Below are positions 26,111 through 33,357 of a stretch of DNA of 64,000 nucleotides, piece by piece. Position 1 is the first letter of the stretch. The number at the start of each line of letters is the position of its first letter. The translations under genes were made by a program, and so were the position numbers. The notes under the pieces were generated by a model, which worked only from the letters and a program-made list of their open reading frames with translations, ran no database searches and was not told the origin of the DNA. The stretch is from contig JADGEX010000001.1 in the NCBI GenBank assembly GCA_016744135.1, positions 186,001 to 250,000 on the forward strand. Reading direction: 5' to 3'. Origin of the DNA: Pseudodesulfovibrio sp. (lineage in GTDB: Bacteria > Desulfobacterota > Desulfovibrionia > Desulfovibrionales > Desulfovibrionaceae).

Positions 26111-26927
26111 TTCGGAGAAAGGGTGGGTGATATTCATCATCTTCCTGATTGTAATTGTGATCTGGATCGGATTGGGGATTATTGCTTATGATATCCAACC
26201 TGAAGTTGAAAGAGCTGGACAGTTTGGAGATATGTTCGGTTTTAGTAATTCTTTGTTCTCAGGACTGGCACTAGCTGGTTTGTTAATTACCATTTGGTTT
26301 CAACGTGAAGAGATTCAAATACAGCGTGAGGAACTTCAGCTTACCCGAGAAGAAATGAGGGAGCAAACACAGCAATTTGCAAACCAGAAAGAGGAGATGG
26401 CTGCACAGGCTGATTTTTTGAGGAAACAAGCTAACATACTTAGACGTCAACGTGTTCAGGATTCTTTCTTTAGCATGCTTAAACTTCATACGGATATGAC
26501 TTCTTCGTTACAGATGAATATTGGTTCCCCGTCCGTTAAGGGAGTTAAGTGTATTAAGCATTTTGTTGGAGTATGTGAGAATTCTGTTTTGAATATATCT
26601 GAAGAAGAAATAGAGAAGAGGACTGCAGCTTTTGCAGAGCAGATTAATCAGTATCTGAAGAATTATGATGTAGATTTTGAGTCTTATTTGTTTCGAATTG
26701 AGTCTTTATTAGAATTAATTGATTCAAGTGGACTTAAAGATATCGAGTATTTAGTAAATGCTTTGCGTGGGTGTATGTATGAATATGAAGAGCAATTTGT
26801 ATGGTATACCCTACAATATAGCCCTGCAAGCTTTGTCAAACTTAGGATATTGTTTAAAAAGTACCAGTTGGATATTTCTGCACATGAGTTGCAGATGAGA
26901 CGATTTATCGACGTTGTAAACAGTTAA
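26094..26927 (+). CDS. putative phage abortive-infection (putAbiC-like) membrane protein
   Basis: The start is ATG 26094 or GTG 26085, inside the end of the preceding gene. Two membrane segments lie at residues about 12–35 (VIFIIFLIVIVIWIGLGIIA) and 50–68 (SLFSGLALAGLLITIWF). They are followed by a long charged coiled-coil of QREELQLTREEM type (70–125), then a helical cytoplasmic domain beginning VQDSFFSMLKLHTDM. This order and the FGDMFGFSNSLFSGLA and QREE blocks match what I know of the putAbiC (putative phage abortive infection) family, and the match is by eye. Such proteins are thought to stop infected cells. The partner gene upstream is unknown. Confidence 0.65.
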   Translation: MVLKNSSEKGWVIFIIFLIVIVIWIGLGIIAYDIQPEVERAGQFGDMFGFSNSLFSGLALAGLLITIWFQREEIQIQREELQLTREEMREQTQQFANQKEEMAAQADFLRKQANILRRQRVQDSFFSMLKLHTDMTSSLQMNIGSPSVKGVKCIKHFVGVCENSVLNISEEEIEKRTAAFAEQINQYLKNYDVDFESYLFRIESLLELIDSSGLKDIEYLVNALRGCMYEYEEQFVWYTLQYSPASFVKLRILFKKYQLDISAHELQMRRFIDVVNS

Positions 26928-27412
26928 TAACGGCAGGAGAAATTTTGAAAGAAAATTCTAAGAAGGTATGGACATGCCCGTCAAACTGCCTCCTTCATGG
27001 CCCTATCTTGAGGTCAGTCTGGCCGTCGAGAGGTGGACGCTCTTTTTACAGAGATTTTGCGTGAGCAAGTATTCTTATATATGAGGCCCCCCCATAGCAT
27101 GGTCCACTAGGCCCCTCCCTGCCCCCCCCCGCCCAATGCCTTTGCTGGTTGCTTCTGTCAAAATTAGGTCGTGGTATGCATTTTGTTGATAAATCACACC
27201 CTAACAATATTCATTATGAAAGCTTAGATATTGAGTTTATCCTACCTCGTGTTCTAAAAGGTATACCTTTTGAGATTAATTCTAGTCACCCGATAGGCTA
27301 TACTATGCCATGTAACAGAACCTTATGGATTAGATTGTTGACACGTTTTAACGAAAGCTTTAGAGGTTTCGCGACACGAGCCGGTAACAACCATAATGTG
27401 AGGTAATTAGAC
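26928..27412. other. non-coding island region with repeat copy 3 and C-tracts
   Basis: These 485 bases include dispersed repeat copy 3 (27053–27093) and several runs of C (up to nine to ten at about 27122–27131). A frame at 27149–27406 has a weak TTG start and no family resemblance, so I do not call it a gene. Confidence 0.5.
27053..27093 (+). repeat. dispersed island repeat, copy 3 (shorter, diverged)
   Basis: It keeps TTTTGCGTGAGCA and ATGAGGC in the same order as copies 1 and 2, with a shortened middle, and is followed by seven C. Confidence 0.55.
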
Positions 27413-27961
27413 ATGACAAACATTGGCTATATCAGAGTTAGTTCTGTTGATCAGAATTTGGACAGGCAACTAGATGGAGTGGACCTCGACGAAGTTTTTG
27501 AAGAGAAGGCTAGTGCCGCTACTACGAAAAGGCCGAAACTGAAAGAGTGCCTTCGATATCTACGTAAGGGAGATATCCTTCATATTCATAGCATTGATCG
27601 TCTTGCTCGTAACCTTTCTGACCTTTTAGCTCTTCTTGAGGAGCTTACAGGAAAAGGTGTTGAGGTCAGATTCCATAAAGAGAGGCTGACATTTACGGGA
27701 GATTCCACCCCCTTTCAGACCCTACAGCTTCAAATAATAGGTGCCGTAGCTCAGTTTGAGCGAGAGATTATTAAGGAGCGGCAAAGAGAGGGCATTGCTA
27801 AGGCACAAGCCAAAGGGAAGCATTGTGGCAGGAAGGCAAAGCTTACCAAGGAACAAATTGCCGACATTAAAGAACGAGTAGGAAAAGGAGAGGAGAAGAA
27901 GGGCTTAGCCGAAGAGTTTGGTATAAGCCGACAGACTGTATATCGTCTTATTAAAAAGTGA
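27413..27961 (+). CDS. serine recombinase (resolvase/invertase family)
   Basis: This 182-residue protein is complete. The catalytic domain starts IGYIRVSSVDQNLDRQL with the nucleophile Ser near residue 10. It has HSIDRLARNLSDL with the conserved Arg pair (about 62–70), and VAQFEREIIKERQREGIAKA, the long E-helix. A hinge CGRKAKLTKEQ leads to a C-terminal helix-turn-helix (GLAEEFGISRQTVYRLIKK). It would cut and rejoin DNA at short crossover sites, resolving or inverting DNA. Its targets are unknown; the dispersed repeat copy 3 about 320 bases upstream is one candidate. It is related to the broken resolvase at 23751–24344. Confidence 0.93.
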   Translation: MTNIGYIRVSSVDQNLDRQLDGVDLDEVFEEKASAATTKRPKLKECLRYLRKGDILHIHSIDRLARNLSDLLALLEELTGKGVEVRFHKERLTFTGDSTPFQTLQLQIIGAVAQFEREIIKERQREGIAKAQAKGKHCGRKAKLTKEQIADIKERVGKGEEKKGLAEEFGISRQTVYRLIKK

Positions 27962-28153
27962 TGCGTTTTATTCCTTTAGTTGATGCATTATTGTATATTC
28001 ATAGTTGATTGTGTGGCGAGATCGGAGTATTTCATTATACCTAAATTCTATAATCAATGGACATTTCTTCCATAGAAGAAGCAGGCTTTTAGGCATGAAT
28101 ATCGAAAGATATATTTACCATACTCATATTGAAGCAGAAACGAGGAACAGGAA

Positions 28154-29386
28154 ATGAAGATTGTTACAAGTGTAAAACGGTATATCGTGCTGATCGGTGC
28201 AGTTGTCTCCCTTTTGCTGTGCATGGGGTGTGCTGCAAAATTGAAGAATCCGGTAATTAAGCAAGCCGGTGGTATGCAAGTTGTTCCATGTTCGCATGTT
28301 TCGAATGAGCGGATGCTGTTTGAAGGCGAGAGGGCTAATCGGGTAGAAGTGTCAGGAAACGGTAACTATTTGGCCGTCCTGCAAGTTTTTGGGGATGAGA
28401 AAATAGTTGAGGCACAAGGAGGGTGGCAGTTTCCTCTAGAAGACGATGTCCGATTTCAAGAGTTTTCCCCTGATGGGGAAAGAATGGCTGTAATAAAGGA
28501 TAAACAAATTCAGATTATTGAATTAAAAACTCGTCAGGTTATTCGAGAATGGAACTGCAAGAGTAAGCCAAGAAAAGTCTCTTTTTCGTCAGATGGGGAA
28601 ATGATCACTTTTTCCAGTTCCGATGGGATTTTCGTTAAAAATATTAATGATGGGAAAGTGCTTTTTGAGAGAAACATGAAGAGCAGTTATGCAGTGTTTT
28701 CTCCCGATAGTAAAAGGTTAGCTGTCTCAACAAGGAACAATGCAGGAGGAAATCCAACTGAATATGTTGGTTTGACTGTTTGGTTGTTGGATGCCTCTTT
28801 TGGTGTTTTCGCTGACGATGAATTTCGGGTTTTCGACCTTGCTAGCGGACAGTTGGTTTTCGAGAAAATTTTGCATGACCAAGTTGTAAGTATTCCCACT
28901 TTTTCCCCTGATGGCCGCTATGTTGCCGTTGTGGTGAAGACTGATTGGGAAACCGTTGGCGGCGCAGTCATCAATGTTTACGACACAATTAGTGGAAGAA
29001 AGGTTTATTATTGGGATGTTTCGGAACAAATAAATACAATCGTTTTTTCTCCCGACAGTAAGTCTTTGGCCTTGGCAGCACCGTTTAACATGGGTGGTGT
29101 GCAGGTATATGATTTAGAAAGTGGGCAACCAAAGGCAAAACTCGATTCTTATCAGTATGGGCATGTTCAGGAAGTCAGTTTTTCCCCGGACAGCCGCTAT
29201 TTGGGTATGGCTGTTTGGGGCCGGAATGGGGCTCTTTTACTCTATGATCTCGTAAAAAAACAAATAGTATACTCAAATGTTGACGACGAAGGTTTTTATT
29301 CGGTGAGTTTTTTCCCTGATGGTAATTCTTTAGCCGCAGGCGGTGCCAATGGAGTGAGACTTGTCCCGCTGGCTGAGTTGAAGTGA
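28154..29386 (+). CDS. lipoprotein with WD40-like beta-propeller
   Basis: The 410-residue protein starts with a basic N-terminus, a hydrophobic stretch and a probable lipobox ending at Cys26 (LLLCMGCAAK), so it should be a secreted lipoprotein. The rest is a beta-propeller of WD40-like blades: FSPDGERMAVI, FSSDGEMITF, FSPDSKRLAVS, FSPDGRYVAVV, FSPDSKSLALA, FSPDSRYLGMA and FFPDGNSLAAG occur at intervals of about 40–50 residues. No enzymatic motif is seen. The role is unknown. It stands alone in the island with a hairpin after it, between the resolvase and the HNH gene. Confidence 0.85.
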   Translation: MKIVTSVKRYIVLIGAVVSLLLCMGCAAKLKNPVIKQAGGMQVVPCSHVSNERMLFEGERANRVEVSGNGNYLAVLQVFGDEKIVEAQGGWQFPLEDDVRFQEFSPDGERMAVIKDKQIQIIELKTRQVIREWNCKSKPRKVSFSSDGEMITFSSSDGIFVKNINDGKVLFERNMKSSYAVFSPDSKRLAVSTRNNAGGNPTEYVGLTVWLLDASFGVFADDEFRVFDLASGQLVFEKILHDQVVSIPTFSPDGRYVAVVVKTDWETVGGAVINVYDTISGRKVYYWDVSEQINTIVFSPDSKSLALAAPFNMGGVQVYDLESGQPKAKLDSYQYGHVQEVSFSPDSRYLGMAVWGRNGALLLYDLVKKQIVYSNVDDEGFYSVSFFPDGNSLAAGGANGVRLVPLAELK

Positions 29387-29447
29387 TCGTTTATGGGGAG
29401 ATCTGGGATAATTCGTTCAAAGTTTATTTGTTTTGATGGAAGGGGGT

Positions 29448-29472
29448 GGGACATCATATTACTTGATGTCCC
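29448..29472. terminator. hairpin between WD40 and HNH genes
   Basis: Perfect nine-base arms GGGACATCA and TGATGTCCC with a seven-base loop lie between two convergent genes. The arm sequence recurs in the hairpin at 30808–30846. No T-run follows, so terminator function is only likely. Confidence 0.55.
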
Positions 29473-29555
29473 ATTCCTATTTGATTCGTAGTTGCAAGTT
29501 TTTGCTACAGCTCTGTTTAATCAATGCGAATATTAATTGGTCATAAGCTATTTCT

Positions 29556-30539
29556 TTAGATTGATTTTGTTGCATTTGTTACCTTTTGTTGTGAATTGAT
29601 GATTTCTTTCAATTCTTGAAGGTTCGAGGAGTCATCAAGTTGGTGAATCATGCGGTGGCAATTTGCGCAAAGAACAGCAAAATCCTTTTCGATATCATAT
29701 TCAGTTGCTACTCCTTTTTCTAAATTCGCAAGTGGAATAAGATGGTGAGCTTCGATGAATTCTTTTCCAAGTTCTCCATACTTTTCGACAAATGACATGT
29801 GACATGCTCGGCAGCGGTAGCCTTGGATTTTTTTGACTTTTCGGCTGGTGTTACCGTTACGTTCAATTAATTTATGAACTTTGTATTGTCTGATTTCTTC
29901 TATCGTTTGTTTTTTGTCGCTTGGAGAATCTTCAGCGCCGACTTCATAAGACGGAGAGATTCCACCTCGATATATTAGTGAATAATAGTCTCTGCAAATC
30001 CTTTGAAGGTCTGTTCTTAATACATCATTTTCTGGCAGGTTGTTAATGTCATATTGGGTCCCGAAAGCATGCCCAGCTTCATAACCTCTGGGGAGCATTC
30101 CCGTCCCACCAAGATCGATACTGTCGACATTGTAAGTTGAAGTACGATCACGCATACGAGAACAGATCAATGATGCGCGGTCGGCAAGAATTGTACTTCC
30201 TTTATTCGTGTTAAACTCATCAAAGACAGCAGTGGCACCTTGGTTCAACGATAAATACACATCGTTGTTGTGTACGTTAAACAGATAAACAACATAATAT
30301 CCACGTGTTGCGGTAGTGGTAACGAGTGGATTGAAAATAGCAATCCATGGTACTGTCGCCCATTTCCCCTGACCACAACTTGCTTTTATATGTAATCCAT
30401 TGGACATACTTCCTAACGCATTTTTAATCGCATTGGGCGCATTTCGTCGTATATTCTCGGCAAGAGGGTGTCCGGAAAAGTTTTGTTTTATGGCCTTTGA
30501 GTACTCTGTGCCAATTCTTTCTAATGTATTGCGAATCAT
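29556..30539 (-). CDS. McrB-N-like (DUF3578) plus HNH endonuclease
   Basis: This 327-residue protein has AAGGAG before its ATG. Residues about 40–130 resemble the McrB N-terminal domain (DUF3578): CGQGKWATVPWIAIFNPLVT, then GYYVVYLFN and VYLSLNQGAT. In restriction systems this domain reads modified cytosine or flipped bases. The C-terminal part is an HNH nuclease: CRACHMSF (about 245), then FIEAHHLIPL with the catalytic His pair, and the second zinc knuckle LCANCHRMIHQ. It is probably a stand-alone type IV-like enzyme that cuts modified foreign DNA. No McrC-like or GTPase (AAA+) partner is present. Its AT-rich composition fits the island. Confidence 0.85.
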   Translation of the reverse strand: MIRNTLERIGTEYSKAIKQNFSGHPLAENIRRNAPNAIKNALGSMSNGLHIKASCGQGKWATVPWIAIFNPLVTTTATRGYYVVYLFNVHNNDVYLSLNQGATAVFDEFNTNKGSTILADRASLICSRMRDRTSTYNVDSIDLGGTGMLPRGYEAGHAFGTQYDINNLPENDVLRTDLQRICRDYYSLIYRGGISPSYEVGAEDSPSDKKQTIEEIRQYKVHKLIERNGNTSRKVKKIQGYRCRACHMSFVEKYGELGKEFIEAHHLIPLANLEKGVATEYDIEKDFAVLCANCHRMIHQLDDSSNLQELKEIINSQQKVTNATKSI

Positions 30540-30807
30540 TTCTACTCCTTGCGTGTTTTTTATAGATTCTATACGGCATATTGTACTAGGATATCAATAT
30601 AAAGGAGCTATGATATTTTACACACTAAGGATTGTCGTCCCAATTGGCTGGGTAGCTAGTCCGTTTGAGGACGGAAAATCAATTTGTACTCAACTTTTTT
30701 TGTATTGTTCGTGCCTTAAAAGTCTGAAATAAAATAGAAAATTAGTAGGGCTTAAATGTGTCAAGCTGGAGGCTGTGCGTTCGAGTCTCGTCGGGTCTCT
30801 AGAAAAC
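30540..30807. other. AT-rich non-coding gap upstream of HNH gene
   Basis: It contains the leader of the minus-strand HNH gene and no recognisable gene. A stretch near 30760–30790 has a T-arm-like GTTCGAGTC, but its stem does not close, so I do not call a tRNA. Confidence 0.5.
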
Positions 30808-30846
30808 AAATAAGGGACATCAAGCAATTATTGATGTCCCTTATTT
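30808..30846 (-). terminator. hairpin terminator of the integrase gene
   Basis: Perfect 16-base arms (AAATAAGGGACATCAA and its complement) with a seven-base loop lie about 25 bases beyond the integrase stop. The stem ends in A/T-rich runs on both strands, so it may act in both directions. Confidence 0.8.
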
Positions 30847-30870
30847 ATGTGTTCAGCCAAAGATTTTACG

Positions 30871-32634
30871 TTACTTTTCATGTGGATGTTTAACAAACTT
30901 ACTTTTAGCAAGGTGAGCAAGCTTTATAGCCTCGTGGAAATCGATATGAGCTACGGCATGTTCTAACATTACTTCTGAGTGGTACTGTTTGCCATATTTG
31001 CCCAAACTCATAGATTTGTGGGCATGCCCATCAAGTTCGTGCAGGAGGTTGTCGTCCACTAATTTTTGTTTAAGGTGGTCGATGAGGGTGTGCCGGAAGC
31101 TATGAAAGTCCTTTTTGGGGGCACCTTCTTCAATAATAATTCCACATTTCCTTTTGTACCCAGATGAAGTGGATGAATTGCCATTAAACCAGCGACTGAT
31201 TGTTTGTCCGTACCTGTCACGTTTATGCAATATCTCGGGGAATAGTCTTATTTGCCCTTGATCTTTTAGGCTTTGGACATAGGCTGGAAGATTGAGGGTT
31301 TCAGACAAGAACGGGTGCATGGGGACAAGACGTTTTGAAGTCTTGGTCTTAATGTGTTTGTCCGGTTTGTTGGCGTTGATGTCAAATACCCATATGTCGT
31401 TGTCTTGTCGTATGTCGTCTAGGTGGAGTTGGGCGATTTCGTTCTGCCTCATCCCTGTAAACAGGGCAATTGGGAGTACCCAGAATTGATAGGGGTGCTT
31501 ATGGGTATCGTTAAGATACTGCGGAGAGTGGAAAAGGCTCCTAAGGTCATCCAAGGTGAAGACGGTTCTCAGTTCATCGTCGCGGCGTTTTTCCTTGAGT
31601 TGTAACCCCGCAGCCGGATTAAGCGACATCCATCCATTTCTCATGGCGTAAGCAAGTAGAGTTGCCAATCTGTTAAGATACTTGTTGATCGTGGGGACAG
31701 TCATCCTTTTTTTTATGTCCATATTAAGGACTTCCTGAATGGTCTTATTTCGGTATGCCTTGGCTGTCTTTAGTCGTGGGGGCAACTTCATTAAGGTTGA
31801 TTTGTATTCACGAATAAGCGGATAGGTGACTTTGTCCGTCGTGATATTTTTTCCTGCAAAGTCGAGAAAAAGTTGGTAGCACGCTAAGTTTTCTTTTTCG
31901 GTCTTCTCTTGCCAAGAGTCGGATAACCTTTGCTCTTCAGTGTACGTCTTTATTACCTCGATTATAGGCACGCTATCTGTTTTTTCTTGTGAAGAGTTGG
32001 CGGTTTCATCGTTAGACTGACAGGGCGAAGTGGTGTGGGATATTCTTGTATGTTTAATGGAATCTTCTACTGGGACATAGATTCCATTGTCTCTGAGAAG
32101 GTTGATGTCGGAGATAATTTCCCATGCTTTGAGTATTTCTCTGCATAGCTCCTTGAAGGCAAACTCGGAAGGTGCTTGATCAATGCCGCAACGACTAAGG
32201 AGTTGCTCTGCTTCATGGCGTATTGAGGAGTGGTCGTTGCGGACGAGTTCAGCTTGGTGGTGTTCTTTAAGATGAAATAGGCGGCGTTGAGATTCGGAAT
32301 ATTCCCATGGTGATGGTGGATCGATTCTTATTATTTCAAAACTATCTACAACAGAGTGAATGTACTGTTGTATTAGCTTTTGTAGTTCTTCTTTACTAAA
32401 TCGATTCATTGTAAGATTAGATTGACGTATTGTTCTGAATAATAGTTTTAACTTTGGTGCAATGTATTTAACTCTTTTCGATGCTTCATCTGTAGAGTTT
32501 GTCTTCAAGGAGTATCGGATTTCTTTTAATCCAACGATGTTTCGTATATTTTCAGGAACCACAATGCGGAAAAATAATGTTCCGTGTTGACGTACAACAT
32601 AGGGTGGAAATTTGGCAAGCACAAAAAAAGCCAT
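30871..32634 (-). CDS. tyrosine recombinase (phage-type integrase) of the island
   Basis: I start at ATG 32634 (587 residues) because AGAGG lies a few bases upstream and the longer frame to 32706 would cross the arm sites. The N-terminus (VVRQHGTLFFRIVVPENIRN) is of the DUF6538 type common on island integrases. A long linker and a core-binding SAM-like domain follow. The catalytic domain holds Arg in ALFTGMRQNEIAQL (about residue 410), the HxxR box DFHSFRHTLIDHL, the later His in LDGHAHKSMSLG and a Tyr nucleophile in GKYGKQY. All five expected residues are present. It should insert and excise the island at the ssrA 3' end, 100 bases away. Confidence 0.92.
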   Translation of the reverse strand: MAFFVLAKFPPYVVRQHGTLFFRIVVPENIRNIVGLKEIRYSLKTNSTDEASKRVKYIAPKLKLLFRTIRQSNLTMNRFSKEELQKLIQQYIHSVVDSFEIIRIDPPSPWEYSESQRRLFHLKEHHQAELVRNDHSSIRHEAEQLLSRCGIDQAPSEFAFKELCREILKAWEIISDINLLRDNGIYVPVEDSIKHTRISHTTSPCQSNDETANSSQEKTDSVPIIEVIKTYTEEQRLSDSWQEKTEKENLACYQLFLDFAGKNITTDKVTYPLIREYKSTLMKLPPRLKTAKAYRNKTIQEVLNMDIKKRMTVPTINKYLNRLATLLAYAMRNGWMSLNPAAGLQLKEKRRDDELRTVFTLDDLRSLFHSPQYLNDTHKHPYQFWVLPIALFTGMRQNEIAQLHLDDIRQDNDIWVFDINANKPDKHIKTKTSKRLVPMHPFLSETLNLPAYVQSLKDQGQIRLFPEILHKRDRYGQTISRWFNGNSSTSSGYKRKCGIIIEEGAPKKDFHSFRHTLIDHLKQKLVDDNLLHELDGHAHKSMSLGKYGKQYHSEVMLEHAVAHIDFHEAIKLAHLAKSKFVKHPHEK

Positions 32635-32648
32635 CTCTGTTCCTCTAC

Positions 32649-32668
32649 TTTGTGTACAATTTGTGTAG
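32649..32668 (+). promoter_or_regulatory. putative integrase arm-binding sites (right)
   Basis: TTTGTGTAC at 32649 and TTTGTGTAG at 32660, 11 bases apart, lie between the integrase start and attR, in the same orientation as the boxes near attL. Integrase bound here could also repress its own gene. Confidence 0.6.
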
Positions 32669-32728
32669 AGTTCAGAAATGGCAAATTTCACATTGAAATT
32701 GATCAATGATTTTAGGCGTTAGCACCTT

Positions 32729-32774
32729 AATGGTGGAGGCGGGGAGAGTCGAACTCCCGTCCGAGAACGATCCG
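32729..32774. repeat. attR: tmRNA 3' end, right end of genomic island
   Basis: This is the 46-base match to 20976–21021. It is part of the intact tmRNA gene, so the island restored the gene when it inserted. Confidence 0.92.
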
Positions 32775-33115
32775 TGAAAGCTTCTACAGGTTTAGGTCCG
32801 GAATAATATTTCGCCTAGAGGATTGCACCGGGCCAAACAGCCCCTAGACTAGTCCTCTTATTATTTCGCGCCATAGCCAAAGAAACCCAACTATGATGCT
32901 AGCCCTATAGTTTGTCGATCCTATCCGCTCATAAGGCGTCGGCGGTAGAATCGTGACACTCTAAGGTGTCATGTAGCAATTCTGCAATTAAGCAGCCATT
33001 GCGTAGTCGTAATTGTCGTTTGCAATTATCTTGTGGTCGATTTTTACGAGGCCATCGACCAACCTCGACCTGCGGCCTTGACTTCAACTATCCCCGTCGA
33101 AACCAGTGCGCCCCC
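32731..33115 (-). ncRNA. ssrA: transfer-messenger RNA (tmRNA)
   Basis: The 5' end GGGGGCG pairs with CGCCTCC before the encoded CCA. The start GGGGGCGCACTGGTTTCGAC and the 3' T-arm (GGTTCGACTC type, here GAGTTCGACTCTC) are standard tmRNA. The tag frame at 33023–32988 reads ANDNYDYAMAA then TAA, as in Desulfovibrio relatives. tmRNA rescues stalled ribosomes with SmpB and marks the protein for proteolysis. A -10 TATATA and -35 TTGCCA lie upstream. Its 3' end hosts the genomic island. Confidence 0.97.
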
Positions 33116-33141
33116 ATGTCAATGAACTAACGGACACAACG

Positions 33142-33169
33142 TATATAAGTAGTTTGATTGGTTTGGCAA
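33142..33169 (-). promoter_or_regulatory. ssrA promoter
   Basis: TTGCCA (33169–33164), a 16-base spacer and TATATA (33147–33142) lie 27 bases before the mature 5' end, consistent with a short processed leader. Confidence 0.65.
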
Positions 33170-33357
33170 CTCAAATCGGGATGTGAAAAAAGAAAAAATA
33201 ATCAACGTGAAGATCTGTATTTTAAAATAGCATTATTTCAGTGGCTTATTAGTTTTTCTAAAAAATCTCTAGAGCGCGGAATAATCCTGTGAATGTCATG
33301 TAAGGAGTATTTCTTATTGAAGGTAGAAGGATGGAGGCAGAATGAGCCGTTGAATAG

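Noticed and set aside
27149-27406. Open frame of 85 residues ahead of the resolvase
   Set aside because: TTG start without a ribosome site and no family resemblance; it probably arises by chance in AT-rich DNA.
22770-27412. CRISPR array
   Set aside because: The repeats are few, diverged and spaced by over a kilobase; no regular spacers and no cas genes.
30755-30795. tRNA- or tmRNA-like 3' fragment with GTTCGAGTC
   Set aside because: The T-stem does not pair and no acceptor or anticodon arm is found upstream.
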